Shown in pieces: positions 19,104 to 26,662 of a stretch of DNA of 44,341 bases. The stretch's first letter is position 1. Each line of letters opens with the position of its first letter. The notes beneath the pieces were generated by a model, which was not told the origin of the DNA, ran no database searches, and saw nothing but the letters and a program-made list of their open reading frames with translations. Source of the DNA: Candidatus Proximibacter danicus (lineage in GTDB: Bacteria > Pseudomonadota > Gammaproteobacteria > Burkholderiales > Rhodocyclaceae); assembly GCA_016710885.1 (NCBI GenBank), contig JADJUC010000021.1, forward strand, positions 1 through 44,341. The letters are read 5' to 3'. Both the position numbers and the translations under genes were made by a program.

Positions 19104-19592
19104 CTACCTGAATCGAATTCGTTTTGCCGCTTCGGGCGGCAACCAGGGCTTTGCCGCAATCACGGCGTTTTCCAGCGGCGGCGCCAGTGTTGCGCTCGCC
19201 CACCAGTCTTCTTTCGGCGCCGATGTCATGCCACCGACAGCCACCAGAATCAAGACGATCAACAAACCACGCGCCACCCCGAACACTACGCCCAGCACAC
19301 GATCAACGGCGGTCAGCCCCAGCGCCTTGAGCAGGCCCCGCACCGCCAGCCGCACCAGCGCCAGCACAATCAGTACGCCGATGAAAACCAGCGCATAACC
19401 CGCCAGCACGCGCAGGCCAGGGTCGGCGATGGCGGTAAGCAACGAACCGATTTCCGGGCCGAACTGCCATGCTGCAAGACCTGCCACAACCCACGCCAGC
19501 AGCGCCAGGACTTCACCAATCAATCCGCGCCAAAGACCCAGTGCCAGCGAAGCGAGCAGGATGACGATTACGCCGTAATCAAATGCTGTCAT
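19104..19592 (-). CDS. cvpA: CvpA family inner-membrane protein
   Basis: A 162-residue membrane protein with four hydrophobic segments, starting MTAFDYGVIVILLASLALGL, typical of CvpA, which was first linked to colicin V production and lies upstream of purF in many proteobacteria. The sequence DRVLGVVFGVARGLLIVLIL is the family's most conserved part. Its molecular role is not settled. It lies 15 bases after the SPOR-domain gene. Confidence 0.9.
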   Translation of the reverse strand: MTAFDYGVIVILLASLALGLWRGLIGEVLALLAWVVAGLAAWQFGPEIGSLLTAIADPGLRVLAGYALVFIGVLIVLALVRLAVRGLLKALGLTAVDRVLGVVFGVARGLLIVLILVAVGGMTSAPKEDWWASATLAPPLENAVIAAKPWLPPEAAKRIRFR

Positions 19593-19607
19593 CGACTACC
19601 GCAACGC

Positions 19608-20315
19608 TCACTGCTTGGCAGCAACAACGCCATTGACCCCGATCCGCTTCATCTTTTCGAGCGCCTTGTCGGCAGCATCCCGACTCGGGAAAGGTCCGGC
19701 GCGCACACGCGTCTTCTTGCCTTGCGGCGAATCCAGTGTTTCGGTATAGACCTTGAGGCCGAGCTCACCAAGTTTGGTTTGCAATTGCTTGACGTTGGCC
19801 GGGTTGGCAAAGGCACCGATGAGAATGACATACTCGCCGCCGGCCGCTGCTTTCGCTGGCGCTGACGCCTCGGCAGACTTGCCCGCGAGCAGTGCGGCTG
19901 CGCGCTGGGAATCGTCGCTACCATTCTTTACATTTTTCTCGGGAGCTGCTGCCGGTTTTTCCTGTGTTTTCTCAACAGGTTTTTCCGCCTTGGCTACGGG
20001 CTTTACCGCTGCTTTTTCGGCAGCAACGGGAGCTGCCGGCTTCTCGGACACCACTGGCTCTGCCTTGGCCACAGGGGCTGGCGGAGCAACCACGGGCTCA
20101 GCCGGCTTTGCCGCCAGCGTCTTCGGGTTGAACGCGGGAGCCTGGTCCTGACCCGGAATACGAATCTGCACATCCTGAACCGGCGCCTGCGGCGCGTGGT
20201 CCATGACCATGGGCAACACCACGGCGGCCAGGACCGCCAAGGCGATCGCACCGACCAGGCGGCGACGGGCACGCTTTTTCAGCGGCAACTGGGTGTCGGC
20301 TTCCGGGATCGACAT
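19608..20315 (-). CDS. SPOR-domain cell-division protein, DedD-like
   Basis: A 235-residue bitopic inner-membrane protein. A basic N-terminus (KKRARRR) precedes one membrane helix (about residues 22-40), then a long Ala/Pro/Lys/Val-rich linker (about 60-155), then a C-terminal SPOR domain (about 160-235: YVILIGAFANPANVKQLQTKL, TRVRAGPFPSRDAADKAL). SPOR domains bind denuded septal peptidoglycan. Position between folC and cvpA is that of dedD, and the name rests on that. The start codon shares one base with the folC stop. Confidence 0.85.
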   Translation of the reverse strand: MSIPEADTQLPLKKRARRRLVGAIALAVLAAVVLPMVMDHAPQAPVQDVQIRIPGQDQAPAFNPKTLAAKPAEPVVAPPAPVAKAEPVVSEKPAAPVAAEKAAVKPVAKAEKPVEKTQEKPAAAPEKNVKNGSDDSQRAAALLAGKSAEASAPAKAAAGGEYVILIGAFANPANVKQLQTKLGELGLKVYTETLDSPQGKKTRVRAGPFPSRDAADKALEKMKRIGVNGVVAAKQ

Positions 20316-21610
20316 CAGGGGCGTTCCTTGAGGGCGCGCATGACGGCCGCCACAGTGTAGAAGGATCCAAAGACAAGAATTCTATCATTTTCGCCGGCCG
20401 CTTTTCGTGCGGCAGAAAAGGCGGCGACAGGGTCTTCGTAAAGACTGACTTCACCATCCAGCGAATTGTCCCCAATGGCCTGCGCCACAACATCGGCGGT
20501 AGCACCGCGCAGCACGTCGAGGGTAGCTGCATGCCAGTGCGCGACCTTGCCACGAAGGGGCAACAGCGCCCCAGCGATGTCCTTGTCAGCCAGCATGCCG
20601 ACAACGGCGTGGGTCTTGTCGTAAAACCCCATATCGCCAAGATTCGATGCCAGCGTAGCGACTGCCTGAGGGTTATGAGCAACGTCGAGAACCACCGCCG
20701 GTTTGCCGGGTACCAACTGGAAGCGGCCGGGCAGTTCTATTTCAATCAACCCGCGTCGCACGGACTGCATGTCGACCGGCAGCAAGGTCCTGGCAGCATC
20801 GAGCGCCACCAGTGCTGCTGACGCATTGGCAAGTTGCTGGCTGCCGCGCAGACCGGGGTTGGCCAAACCGCCACGGCGGGCAACGGCACCTTCGCTGTTG
20901 CGGCCCCAGAAGGTCCATTGCGTCTTGTCGCCGAAGTAGCCGAAGTCGCGGCCGATCAGTTTGAGATCGGCACCGATGGCGGCCGCGTGCTCGAGCAAAG
21001 ACTGCGGGGGCTTGGCATCGGCACAGATGGCCGGTTTTCCGGTGCGGAAAATGCCGGCTTTCTCGCGACCGATTTCCTCACGCGTGGTGCCCAGCCAGTC
21101 GGTATGGTCGATGGCCACGCTGGTCACAATGGCGACATCCGGCTCGTAGACATTGACAGCATCGAGCCGGCCACCCAGGCCGACTTCGAGAATCGCGACT
21201 TCCACATTGGCCTCGGCGAAGACTTCCCAGGCGGCCAGCGTACCGAATTCGAAATAGGTGAGTGCGATATTGCCGGCAGCGATACGCGCCGCTTCGACGC
21301 GTTCAAATGCCGCACACAGCCGATCGTCGTCAACAGGCCGGCGATCCAGGCGGACACGCTCGTTGTAGGCCAGCAGATGGGGAGAGGCGTAACAGCCAGT
21401 GCGGTAGCCGGAGTAGGAGAGGATGTGTTCCAGATAGGCACAGGTGGAACCCTTGCCATTGGTGCCACCGACAATAATCACCGGGCAATGTTGTGTTTGC
21501 CCGAGCGCCGTCTTGACGCAGGCGACACGATCCAGCCCGAGCTCGATCCCTGCCTGCCCTTTGGGGTGCAGGGACTCGAGGTGGCTCAGCCACTCGGCAA
21601 GCGTTTTCAA
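20315..21610 (-). CDS. folC: Bifunctional folylpolyglutamate/dihydrofolate synthase FolC
   Basis: Adds glutamate to folates and joins glutamate to dihydropteroate. The 431-residue protein is intact. The ATP-binding loop is VGGTNGKGSTCAYLEHIL; EVGLGGRLDAVN and DHTDWLG are further Mur-ligase-family motifs, and VVLDVAHNPQA starts the C-terminal domain. The start is a TTG (21608-21610) overlapping the accD TGA; the family N-terminus MKTLAEWLSHLESLHP supports it, and I see no better start. It is probably translationally coupled to accD. Confidence 0.92.
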   Translation of the reverse strand: MKTLAEWLSHLESLHPKGQAGIELGLDRVACVKTALGQTQHCPVIIVGGTNGKGSTCAYLEHILSYSGYRTGCYASPHLLAYNERVRLDRRPVDDDRLCAAFERVEAARIAAGNIALTYFEFGTLAAWEVFAEANVEVAILEVGLGGRLDAVNVYEPDVAIVTSVAIDHTDWLGTTREEIGREKAGIFRTGKPAICADAKPPQSLLEHAAAIGADLKLIGRDFGYFGDKTQWTFWGRNSEGAVARRGGLANPGLRGSQQLANASAALVALDAARTLLPVDMQSVRRGLIEIELPGRFQLVPGKPAVVLDVAHNPQAVATLASNLGDMGFYDKTHAVVGMLADKDIAGALLPLRGKVAHWHAATLDVLRGATADVVAQAIGDNSLDGEVSLYEDPVAAFSAARKAAGENDRILVFGSFYTVAAVMRALKERP

Positions 21611-22479
21611 GCGGCGGCGGGGAGCTTTTGCAGCAGGGCCAGCAGCTCCGCCAGCTTGGTCTTCATTTCACGGCGGTCGACAATCATGTCGACTGCGCCC
21701 TTCTCAACGAGGAATTCGGAGCGCTGGAAGCCTTCCGGCAGCTTTTCGCGCACCGTCTGCTCGATCACACGCGGACCGGCAAAGCCGATCAGTGCATTCG
21801 GTTCGGCGATGACGATATCGCCGACGAAGGCAAAAGAGGCGGAGACGCCACCCATGGTCGGGTCGGTGAGGATCGAGATGAAGGGCAACTGACGTTCGGA
21901 GAGCTTGGTCAGTGCAGCGGTCGTTTTCGCCATCTGCATCAGCGAGAAGAGGCCTTCCTGCATGCGCGCACCGCCGGAAGCGGTGACGCAGATGAACGGC
22001 AGGTTGTTGTCGACAGCGACTCGTACGCCGCGGACAAAGCGCTCACCCAATACCGAGCCCATCGACCCACCCATGAACTCGAATTCGAAGGCGGCAACGA
22101 CAGCGGGAAGCGTATTGATGGCGCCCTGCATGACGACCAGTGAATCGGTTTCGCCACTGCTTTCGTAACCGTCCTGGAGGCGTTCGGGGTAGCGGCGGCT
22201 GTCCTTGAATTTCAGGGTATCCACCGGCAGTATTTCCGCACCGATTTCAAAACGCCCCTCGGTGTCGAGCAAGAGATCGAGCCGTGCGCGTGCCTTGAGG
22301 CGATTGTGGTGACCACACTTCGGACAGACGTTGAGGTTGCTCTCAAGATCGGTGGCATAAAGGACCGACTCGCACGATGGGCATTTGCTCCACAGGCCTT
22401 CGGGTAGCGATGACTTGCGGGCAATGCCGGTTTCATTACGCTTGATTTTTGGGGGCAGCAGTTTGGTCAGCCAGCTCAT
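21607..22479 (-). CDS. accD: Acetyl-CoA carboxylase carboxyltransferase beta subunit AccD
   Basis: Beta half of the carboxyltransferase that makes malonyl-CoA for fatty acid synthesis; works with AccA. The 290-residue protein is intact. The N-terminal zinc finger has CPSC and CPKCGHH (about residues 34-58). The crotonase-like core has GGARMQEGLFSLMQMAKT and DPTMGGVSASFA. AAGGAG precedes the ATG. It follows trpA by 9 bases in the classic trpBA-accD-folC order. Confidence 0.95.
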   Translation of the reverse strand: MSWLTKLLPPKIKRNETGIARKSSLPEGLWSKCPSCESVLYATDLESNLNVCPKCGHHNRLKARARLDLLLDTEGRFEIGAEILPVDTLKFKDSRRYPERLQDGYESSGETDSLVVMQGAINTLPAVVAAFEFEFMGGSMGSVLGERFVRGVRVAVDNNLPFICVTASGGARMQEGLFSLMQMAKTTAALTKLSERQLPFISILTDPTMGGVSASFAFVGDIVIAEPNALIGFAGPRVIEQTVREKLPEGFQRSEFLVEKGAVDMIVDRREMKTKLAELLALLQKLPAAA

Positions 22480-22488
22480 AGTTGCTCC

Positions 22489-23292
22489 TTACGCAGCGGC
22501 GTCCATGCCGCGACGGATGCTGGAAACCAGTGCCTTGACGTTGGCACAAGCCGTTTCCGGCGTCGATTTTTCAATTTCTTCGATGATGCGGCTGCCGACG
22601 ACAACGGCATCGGCGATCGCGGCAATGCGACCGGCCGTTTCGGCATCGCGGATACCGAAGCCAACACCGACGGGCAGACCAGTTTTTTCGCGAATAGCCG
22701 GCAGGCGAGCGGCGACGGCACCCACGTCAAGGGCAGCCGAACCGGTTACACCTTTCAGCGACACGTAATAAACGTAGCCGCTGGCAAGCTTGGCGGCGCC
22801 GGCAATACGCTCCTCGGTGGAGGTCGGCGCCAGCAGGAAGATCGGATCGAGTCCGTGTTGCTTCATCGCCACCGAGAACTCGGCGCTTTCCTCGGGCGGG
22901 TAATCGACGACCAGCACGCCATCGACGCCGGACTTACTGGCGGCAGCGGCAAAGACCTCAGCGCCCATGGCTTCAATCGGGTTGGCGTAGCCCATCAGCA
23001 CGATCGGTGTTTCCTGGTTGGTGGCGCGGAAGGTGACCACCAGTTCGAACACTTTCCTCAGGCTCATGCCCTTGGCCAAGGCCCGCTCGGAGGCACGCTG
23101 GATGGTCGGGCCATCGGCCATCGGGTCGGAGAAAGGAACACCGAGTTCGATGATGTCGGCCCCGGCCTCGACCAGCGCATGCATCAGCGGCACAGTCAGC
23201 GCGGCATCCGGGTCACCGGCGGTAATGAACGGGATCAGCGCCTTGCGGCCTTGCGCATTGAGGCGGTCGAATGATGACTTGATACGAGACAT
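22489..23292 (-). CDS. trpA: Tryptophan synthase alpha chain TrpA
   Basis: Cleaves indole-3-glycerol phosphate to indole, which is channelled to TrpB. The 267-residue TIM barrel is intact: it starts MSRIKSSFDRL, has LIPFITAGDPD, ELGVPFSDPMADGPTIQRA with the catalytic Glu and Asp, and GVGFGIRD. I chose the ATG at 23290-23292; the frame is open upstream, but that stretch is the palindromic repeat between trpB and trpA. Confidence 0.94.
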   Translation of the reverse strand: MSRIKSSFDRLNAQGRKALIPFITAGDPDAALTVPLMHALVEAGADIIELGVPFSDPMADGPTIQRASERALAKGMSLRKVFELVVTFRATNQETPIVLMGYANPIEAMGAEVFAAAASKSGVDGVLVVDYPPEESAEFSVAMKQHGLDPIFLLAPTSTEERIAGAAKLASGYVYYVSLKGVTGSAALDVGAVAARLPAIREKTGLPVGVGFGIRDAETAGRIAAIADAVVVGSRIIEEIEKSTPETACANVKALVSSIRRGMDAAA

Positions 23293-23301
23293 AAAACCTT
23301 T

Positions 23302-23376
23302 CACCACAGAGGCACAGAGACACAGAGACACAGAGAGAAAAACGGTTTTCTCTGTGTCTCTGTGTCTCTGTGGTTA
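23302..23376. repeat. Long palindromic CACAGAGA repeat between trpB and trpA
   Basis: The left arm (about 23303-23343) is built of CACAGAGA units, and the right arm (about 23345-23374) is its reverse complement, with a loop of only a few bases (around ACGG). In RNA the stem would exceed 25 bp. It fills nearly the whole 94-base gap inside the trp operon. ACCACAGAGACACAGAG-type repeats are familiar from many proteobacterial intergenic regions, so this is probably a REP-like element. Confidence 0.85.
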
Positions 23377-23386
23377 ATGGTTCTCA

Positions 23387-24586
23387 TCAGAATTGGATGC
23401 CGGATTTTTCGGCGACGGTGTGCATGTCCTTGTCGCCACGACCGGAGAGGTTGACCAGCAGGATCTTGTCCTTGGCCAGCGTCGGCGCCAGCTTGGCGGC
23501 GTAGGCCAGCGCATGCGAGGACTCCAGTGCCGGAATGATGCCTTCGAGGCGGCACAGGTCGTGGAAAGCCTTGAGCGCCTCGGCGTCGGTGATACCGACG
23601 TACTCGGCACGGCCGGAATCCTTGAGCCAGGCATGCTCGGGGCCGACGCCGGGGTAGTCGAGGCCCGCCGAGATCGAGTGGGTTTCGATGATCTGGCCGT
23701 CCTCGTTCTGCAGCAGGTAGGTGCGGTTGCCGTGCAGGACGCCTGGGCGGCCGGCTGACAGCGAAGCCGCGTGACGCCCGGTTTCGATACCCTCGCCTGC
23801 CGCTTCGACGCCAATAAGTTTGACGCCTTCGACCGGGATGTAAGGGTAGAAGATGCCCATCGCGTTCGAGCCGCCACCGACGCAGGCGATTGCGTAATCA
23901 GGCTGGCGGCCGCACTGTTCCTGCATCTGGCCGATGCATTCCTTGCCGATCACGGCCTGGAAGTCGCGCACCAGCATCGGGTACGGGTGTGGGCCGGCGA
24001 CGGTGCCGATGATGTAAAAAGTGTCGGCAACGTTGGTCACCCAGTCGCGCATCGCTTCGTTAAGCGCATCCTTCAGCGTCTTCGAGCCGGATTCGACCGG
24101 CACGACGGTGGCGCCGAGCAGCTTCATGCGATAGACGTTGGCCGCCTGGCGCTTGACGTCCTCGCTGCCCATGTAGACCACACATTCCATGCCGTAGCGG
24201 GCAGCAACGGTGGCCGTGGCAACGCCGTGCTGACCAGCACCAGTCTCGGCGATGACGCGCGGCTTGCCCATGCGGCGGGCGAGCATGGCCTGGCCAATGC
24301 AGTTGTTGATCTTGTGCGCGCCGGTATGGTTCAGGTCTTCGCGCTTGAGGTAGATCTGTGCACCGCCGAGGATGTCCGACCAGCGTTTGGCGTGATAGAT
24401 CGGGCTTGGGCGGCCGACGTAATGCTTCAGGTCGTATTCGAATTCGGCAATGAACTGCGGATCGCGCAAGGCAGCCGCGTAGGCTTCCTTGAGTTCATCG
24501 AGGGCCGGAATCAGGGTCTCGGAAACAAAGAGTCCACCGTAGGGCCCGAAGTGCCCCTTGGCATCCGGCAGGTCATACATCTGCAT
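23387..24586 (-). CDS. trpB: Tryptophan synthase beta chain TrpB
   Basis: PLP enzyme joining indole and serine to tryptophan. The 399-residue protein is intact: FGPYGGLFVSETLIPAL, the PLP lysine in NHTGAHKINNCIGQA, GAGQHGVATA, the phosphate-binding GGGSNAMG and ESSHALAYA. I chose the ATG at 24584-24586, which has GGAG upstream and the family N-terminus MQMYDLPDAKGHFG. It overlaps the end of trpF by 14 bases. Confidence 0.95.
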   Translation of the reverse strand: MQMYDLPDAKGHFGPYGGLFVSETLIPALDELKEAYAAALRDPQFIAEFEYDLKHYVGRPSPIYHAKRWSDILGGAQIYLKREDLNHTGAHKINNCIGQAMLARRMGKPRVIAETGAGQHGVATATVAARYGMECVVYMGSEDVKRQAANVYRMKLLGATVVPVESGSKTLKDALNEAMRDWVTNVADTFYIIGTVAGPHPYPMLVRDFQAVIGKECIGQMQEQCGRQPDYAIACVGGGSNAMGIFYPYIPVEGVKLIGVEAAGEGIETGRHAASLSAGRPGVLHGNRTYLLQNEDGQIIETHSISAGLDYPGVGPEHAWLKDSGRAEYVGITDAEALKAFHDLCRLEGIIPALESSHALAYAAKLAPTLAKDKILLVNLSGRGDKDMHTVAEKSGIQF

Positions 24587-25211
24587 TACGAACTCCTGCG
24601 ATAAAGGCAGCGATCCTGGCCGGGTCTTTGATGCCTTTCGGCCCCCCCACCAGTTCGACGCCACTTGAGACATCGACTGCCGCAGGGCGCACCCGGCGCA
24701 CGGCGTCAGTCACGTTATCTGTCGTCAGCCCACCCGAGAGAACAATCGGGCGCGGCAGACCTTTGCCCCCCTCCGGAATCAGGCTCCAGTCAAAGGCGTG
24801 GCCACCGCCGCCATAGCCCTCAACGAAGGCATCGAGCAGCAAGGCCTGAGCCGAGGGGAACGAAGCGGCGTATTGTACCAAATCGAGGTCCGGCCTCACT
24901 CGCGCCGCCTTCAGATACGGGCGATCGAACTGGCGACACCACGTTTCGTTTTCGTCCCCATGGAACTGCAGCAGAGAGATCGGTACTTCTGCCAACGTTT
25001 CACGCACAAATTCCGGCGTCGCGTTGACAAACAGTGCGACGACATCGACGAATGGCGGCAACGCCGCTACGATCTTTGCCGCCTGCTCTGGCCTGACATA
25101 GCGCGGGCTTTTCGGGTAGAAAACCAGTCCGATCGCATCGGCGCCGGCTTCGGCGGCAGCGTTGCCATCTTCGACACGAGTAATGCCGCAGATCTTGATA
25201 CGCGTTTTCAT
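24573..25211 (-). CDS. trpF: Phosphoribosylanthranilate isomerase TrpF
   Basis: Third step of tryptophan synthesis. The 212-residue TIM barrel is intact: KICGITR with the catalytic Cys near the N-terminus, AIGLVFYPKSPRYV, LLQFHGDE and LSGGLTTDNV with the phosphate-binding loop near the end (DVSSGVE). The start overlaps the truA stop in ATGA. It is a stand-alone trpF, not fused to trpC. Confidence 0.94.
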   Translation of the reverse strand: MKTRIKICGITRVEDGNAAAEAGADAIGLVFYPKSPRYVRPEQAAKIVAALPPFVDVVALFVNATPEFVRETLAEVPISLLQFHGDENETWCRQFDRPYLKAARVRPDLDLVQYAASFPSAQALLLDAFVEGYGGGGHAFDWSLIPEGGKGLPRPIVLSGGLTTDNVTDAVRRVRPAAVDVSSGVELVGGPKGIKDPARIAAFIAGVRNADV

Positions 25212-25996
25212 GGTTTGAATCCAGGAAGGACGGGGCCAGGCAAGGGAGGCAGACCCCAGTGTTGTTCATAGCTGACCCCGGACAGATAGAGGCCATCGGC
25301 TGCAAAAGTCGGTGCCGCCAGACGGCGCTCACGGCTGGCAATCAGTTCGCCGATCCATTCCGGGGGGTGTTTGCCATTGCCGACATACACCAGGCTACCG
25401 ACCATGTTACGCACCATGTGATGCAAGAAAGCGGAGGCTTCGAAATCAAAGACCAGTGTTTCAGCTTCACGACCGATACTGGCCTGACGCAAGACCTTGA
25501 CTGGTGATTTTGCCTGACACTCCGCTGCACGAAAACAGCTGAAATCCTGCTCACCGAGCAAAAACTGCGCACCTGCCTGCATCGCTGCAAGGTCAAGCGG
25601 CAGATGGAACCAACCAACTTGCGCTTGCGCCAATGCGGGACGCTGCTGGCGATTGAGCAGGAGGTAGCGATAGCGGCGACCAGAGGCCGAAAAACGCGCG
25701 TGAAAGTCATCAGCGACGCCTTGCGCCCAGCGCACCGCTACCGTCGGAGGCAACAGTGCGTTGGTACCACGCACCCAGGCCGACAGCGGTCGCTCGGCGC
25801 AGGAATCGAAATGGACGATCTGGGCCGTGGCGTGGACACCGGCATCGGTTCGACCGGCACACGCAACCTGGATGGGCTCGCCGGCAATTTGCGACAAGGC
25901 CGCCTGCAGCGCATCCTGTACGGTACCGCCGCCGCTTTGCGTCTGCCAGCCACGGAATCCACTGCCGTCGTATTCGATACAGAGCGCGATCCTCAT
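25208..25996 (-). CDS. truA: tRNA pseudouridine(38-40) synthase TruA
   Basis: Makes pseudouridine in the tRNA anticodon stem-loop. The 262-residue protein is intact: MRIALCIEYDGSGFRGWQ, the catalytic Asp in CAGRTDAGVHA, RYRYLLLNR and FLHHMVRNMVGSLVYVG. I chose the ATG at 25994-25996 by family alignment; it overlaps the stop of the upstream membrane gene in ATGA. fimV-truA-trpF is a common order in betaproteobacteria. Confidence 0.94.
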   Translation of the reverse strand: MRIALCIEYDGSGFRGWQTQSGGGTVQDALQAALSQIAGEPIQVACAGRTDAGVHATAQIVHFDSCAERPLSAWVRGTNALLPPTVAVRWAQGVADDFHARFSASGRRYRYLLLNRQQRPALAQAQVGWFHLPLDLAAMQAGAQFLLGEQDFSCFRAAECQAKSPVKVLRQASIGREAETLVFDFEASAFLHHMVRNMVGSLVYVGNGKHPPEWIGELIASRERRLAAPTFAADGLYLSGVSYEQHWGLPPLPGPVLPGFKP

Positions 25997-26592
25997 ACGA
26001 GACAGATTCCGACGACAAGGAGTATTGCGGCAGCAAGGAAAAACCAGTCGCTCATCCGCTGCTGCGGCAAGACGAGATTGATCGACTGCGGCGCTGCGCA
26101 CTCAATCGGTGTCAGCAGGGTCTTCCAGCCCCGACCGGGCGCCTGCTCCGAATAGTGAAGGGCCAGTGACAGGCGCACCACCGCACGATTGACATCGAGG
26201 CCGACGACTCCCAGTGGACGCAGCAGCAGATAGGCGCCTGCCATCAACCGTTCGATCGGAGTCGTTTCAAGCAAACCGGCCACCGCGGCCAAAACCAGTA
26301 TCAGCCGGCCCAGTTGGGTGCCCGCCGCAGAAATGCCTTCATAGGTCGGGGCCATGACGCCAGGCTGCAACCAAAGCGGTTCACCGGCGACACCCCAGGC
26401 GAGGACGACGAAGAGTGTCAACAGGAGCCAGCGGGCACGGCGCAGCAGCCGCAGCCAGCGCGTCAGGCTCGCCCGTCCGAGCAGCGGCAATACCGCGAAG
26501 GCCAGCAGCAGTGGCACGCCGGACAGACACTGAACGGCAACCACCACGAGGAGCCAGCAACATAGCCGATGAGCGGGATGCAGCGAAGTCAT
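25993..26592 (-). CDS. CbiQ/EcfT-like transmembrane protein
   Basis: A 199-residue protein with five to six hydrophobic segments, resembling the transmembrane (T) component of energy-coupling-factor and cobalt transporters (CbiQ/EcfT). A run of basic residues in RWLRLLRRARWLLLTLFVVL and the segment LLETTPIERLMAGAYLLLRPL match that family's style. No ATPase or substrate-binding component lies beside it, so its transport role is open. It overlaps truA in ATGA. A terminator separates it from fimV, so it relies on read-through or a promoter I cannot see. No good ribosome site precedes the ATG at 26590-26592. Confidence 0.65.
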   Translation of the reverse strand: MTSLHPAHRLCCWLLVVVAVQCLSGVPLLLAFAVLPLLGRASLTRWLRLLRRARWLLLTLFVVLAWGVAGEPLWLQPGVMAPTYEGISAAGTQLGRLILVLAAVAGLLETTPIERLMAGAYLLLRPLGVVGLDVNRAVVRLSLALHYSEQAPGRGWKTLLTPIECAAPQSINLVLPQQRMSDWFFLAAAILLVVGICLV

Positions 26593-26599
26593 CAGGAAC

Positions 26600-26640
26600 C
26601 CGAAAAAGAAAAAGGCCGCGATCCCTCAAGGAGCGCGGCC
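26600..26640 (-). terminator. Rho-independent terminator of fimV
   Basis: Read on the - strand, GGCCGCG / CGCGGCC forms a 7-bp stem around a 13-base loop and is followed by TTTTTCTTTTT. It lies just after the fimV stop and just before the CbiQ-like start. Confidence 0.8.
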
Positions 26641-26662
26641 TGCATTTTACCTTGTGACGGCG

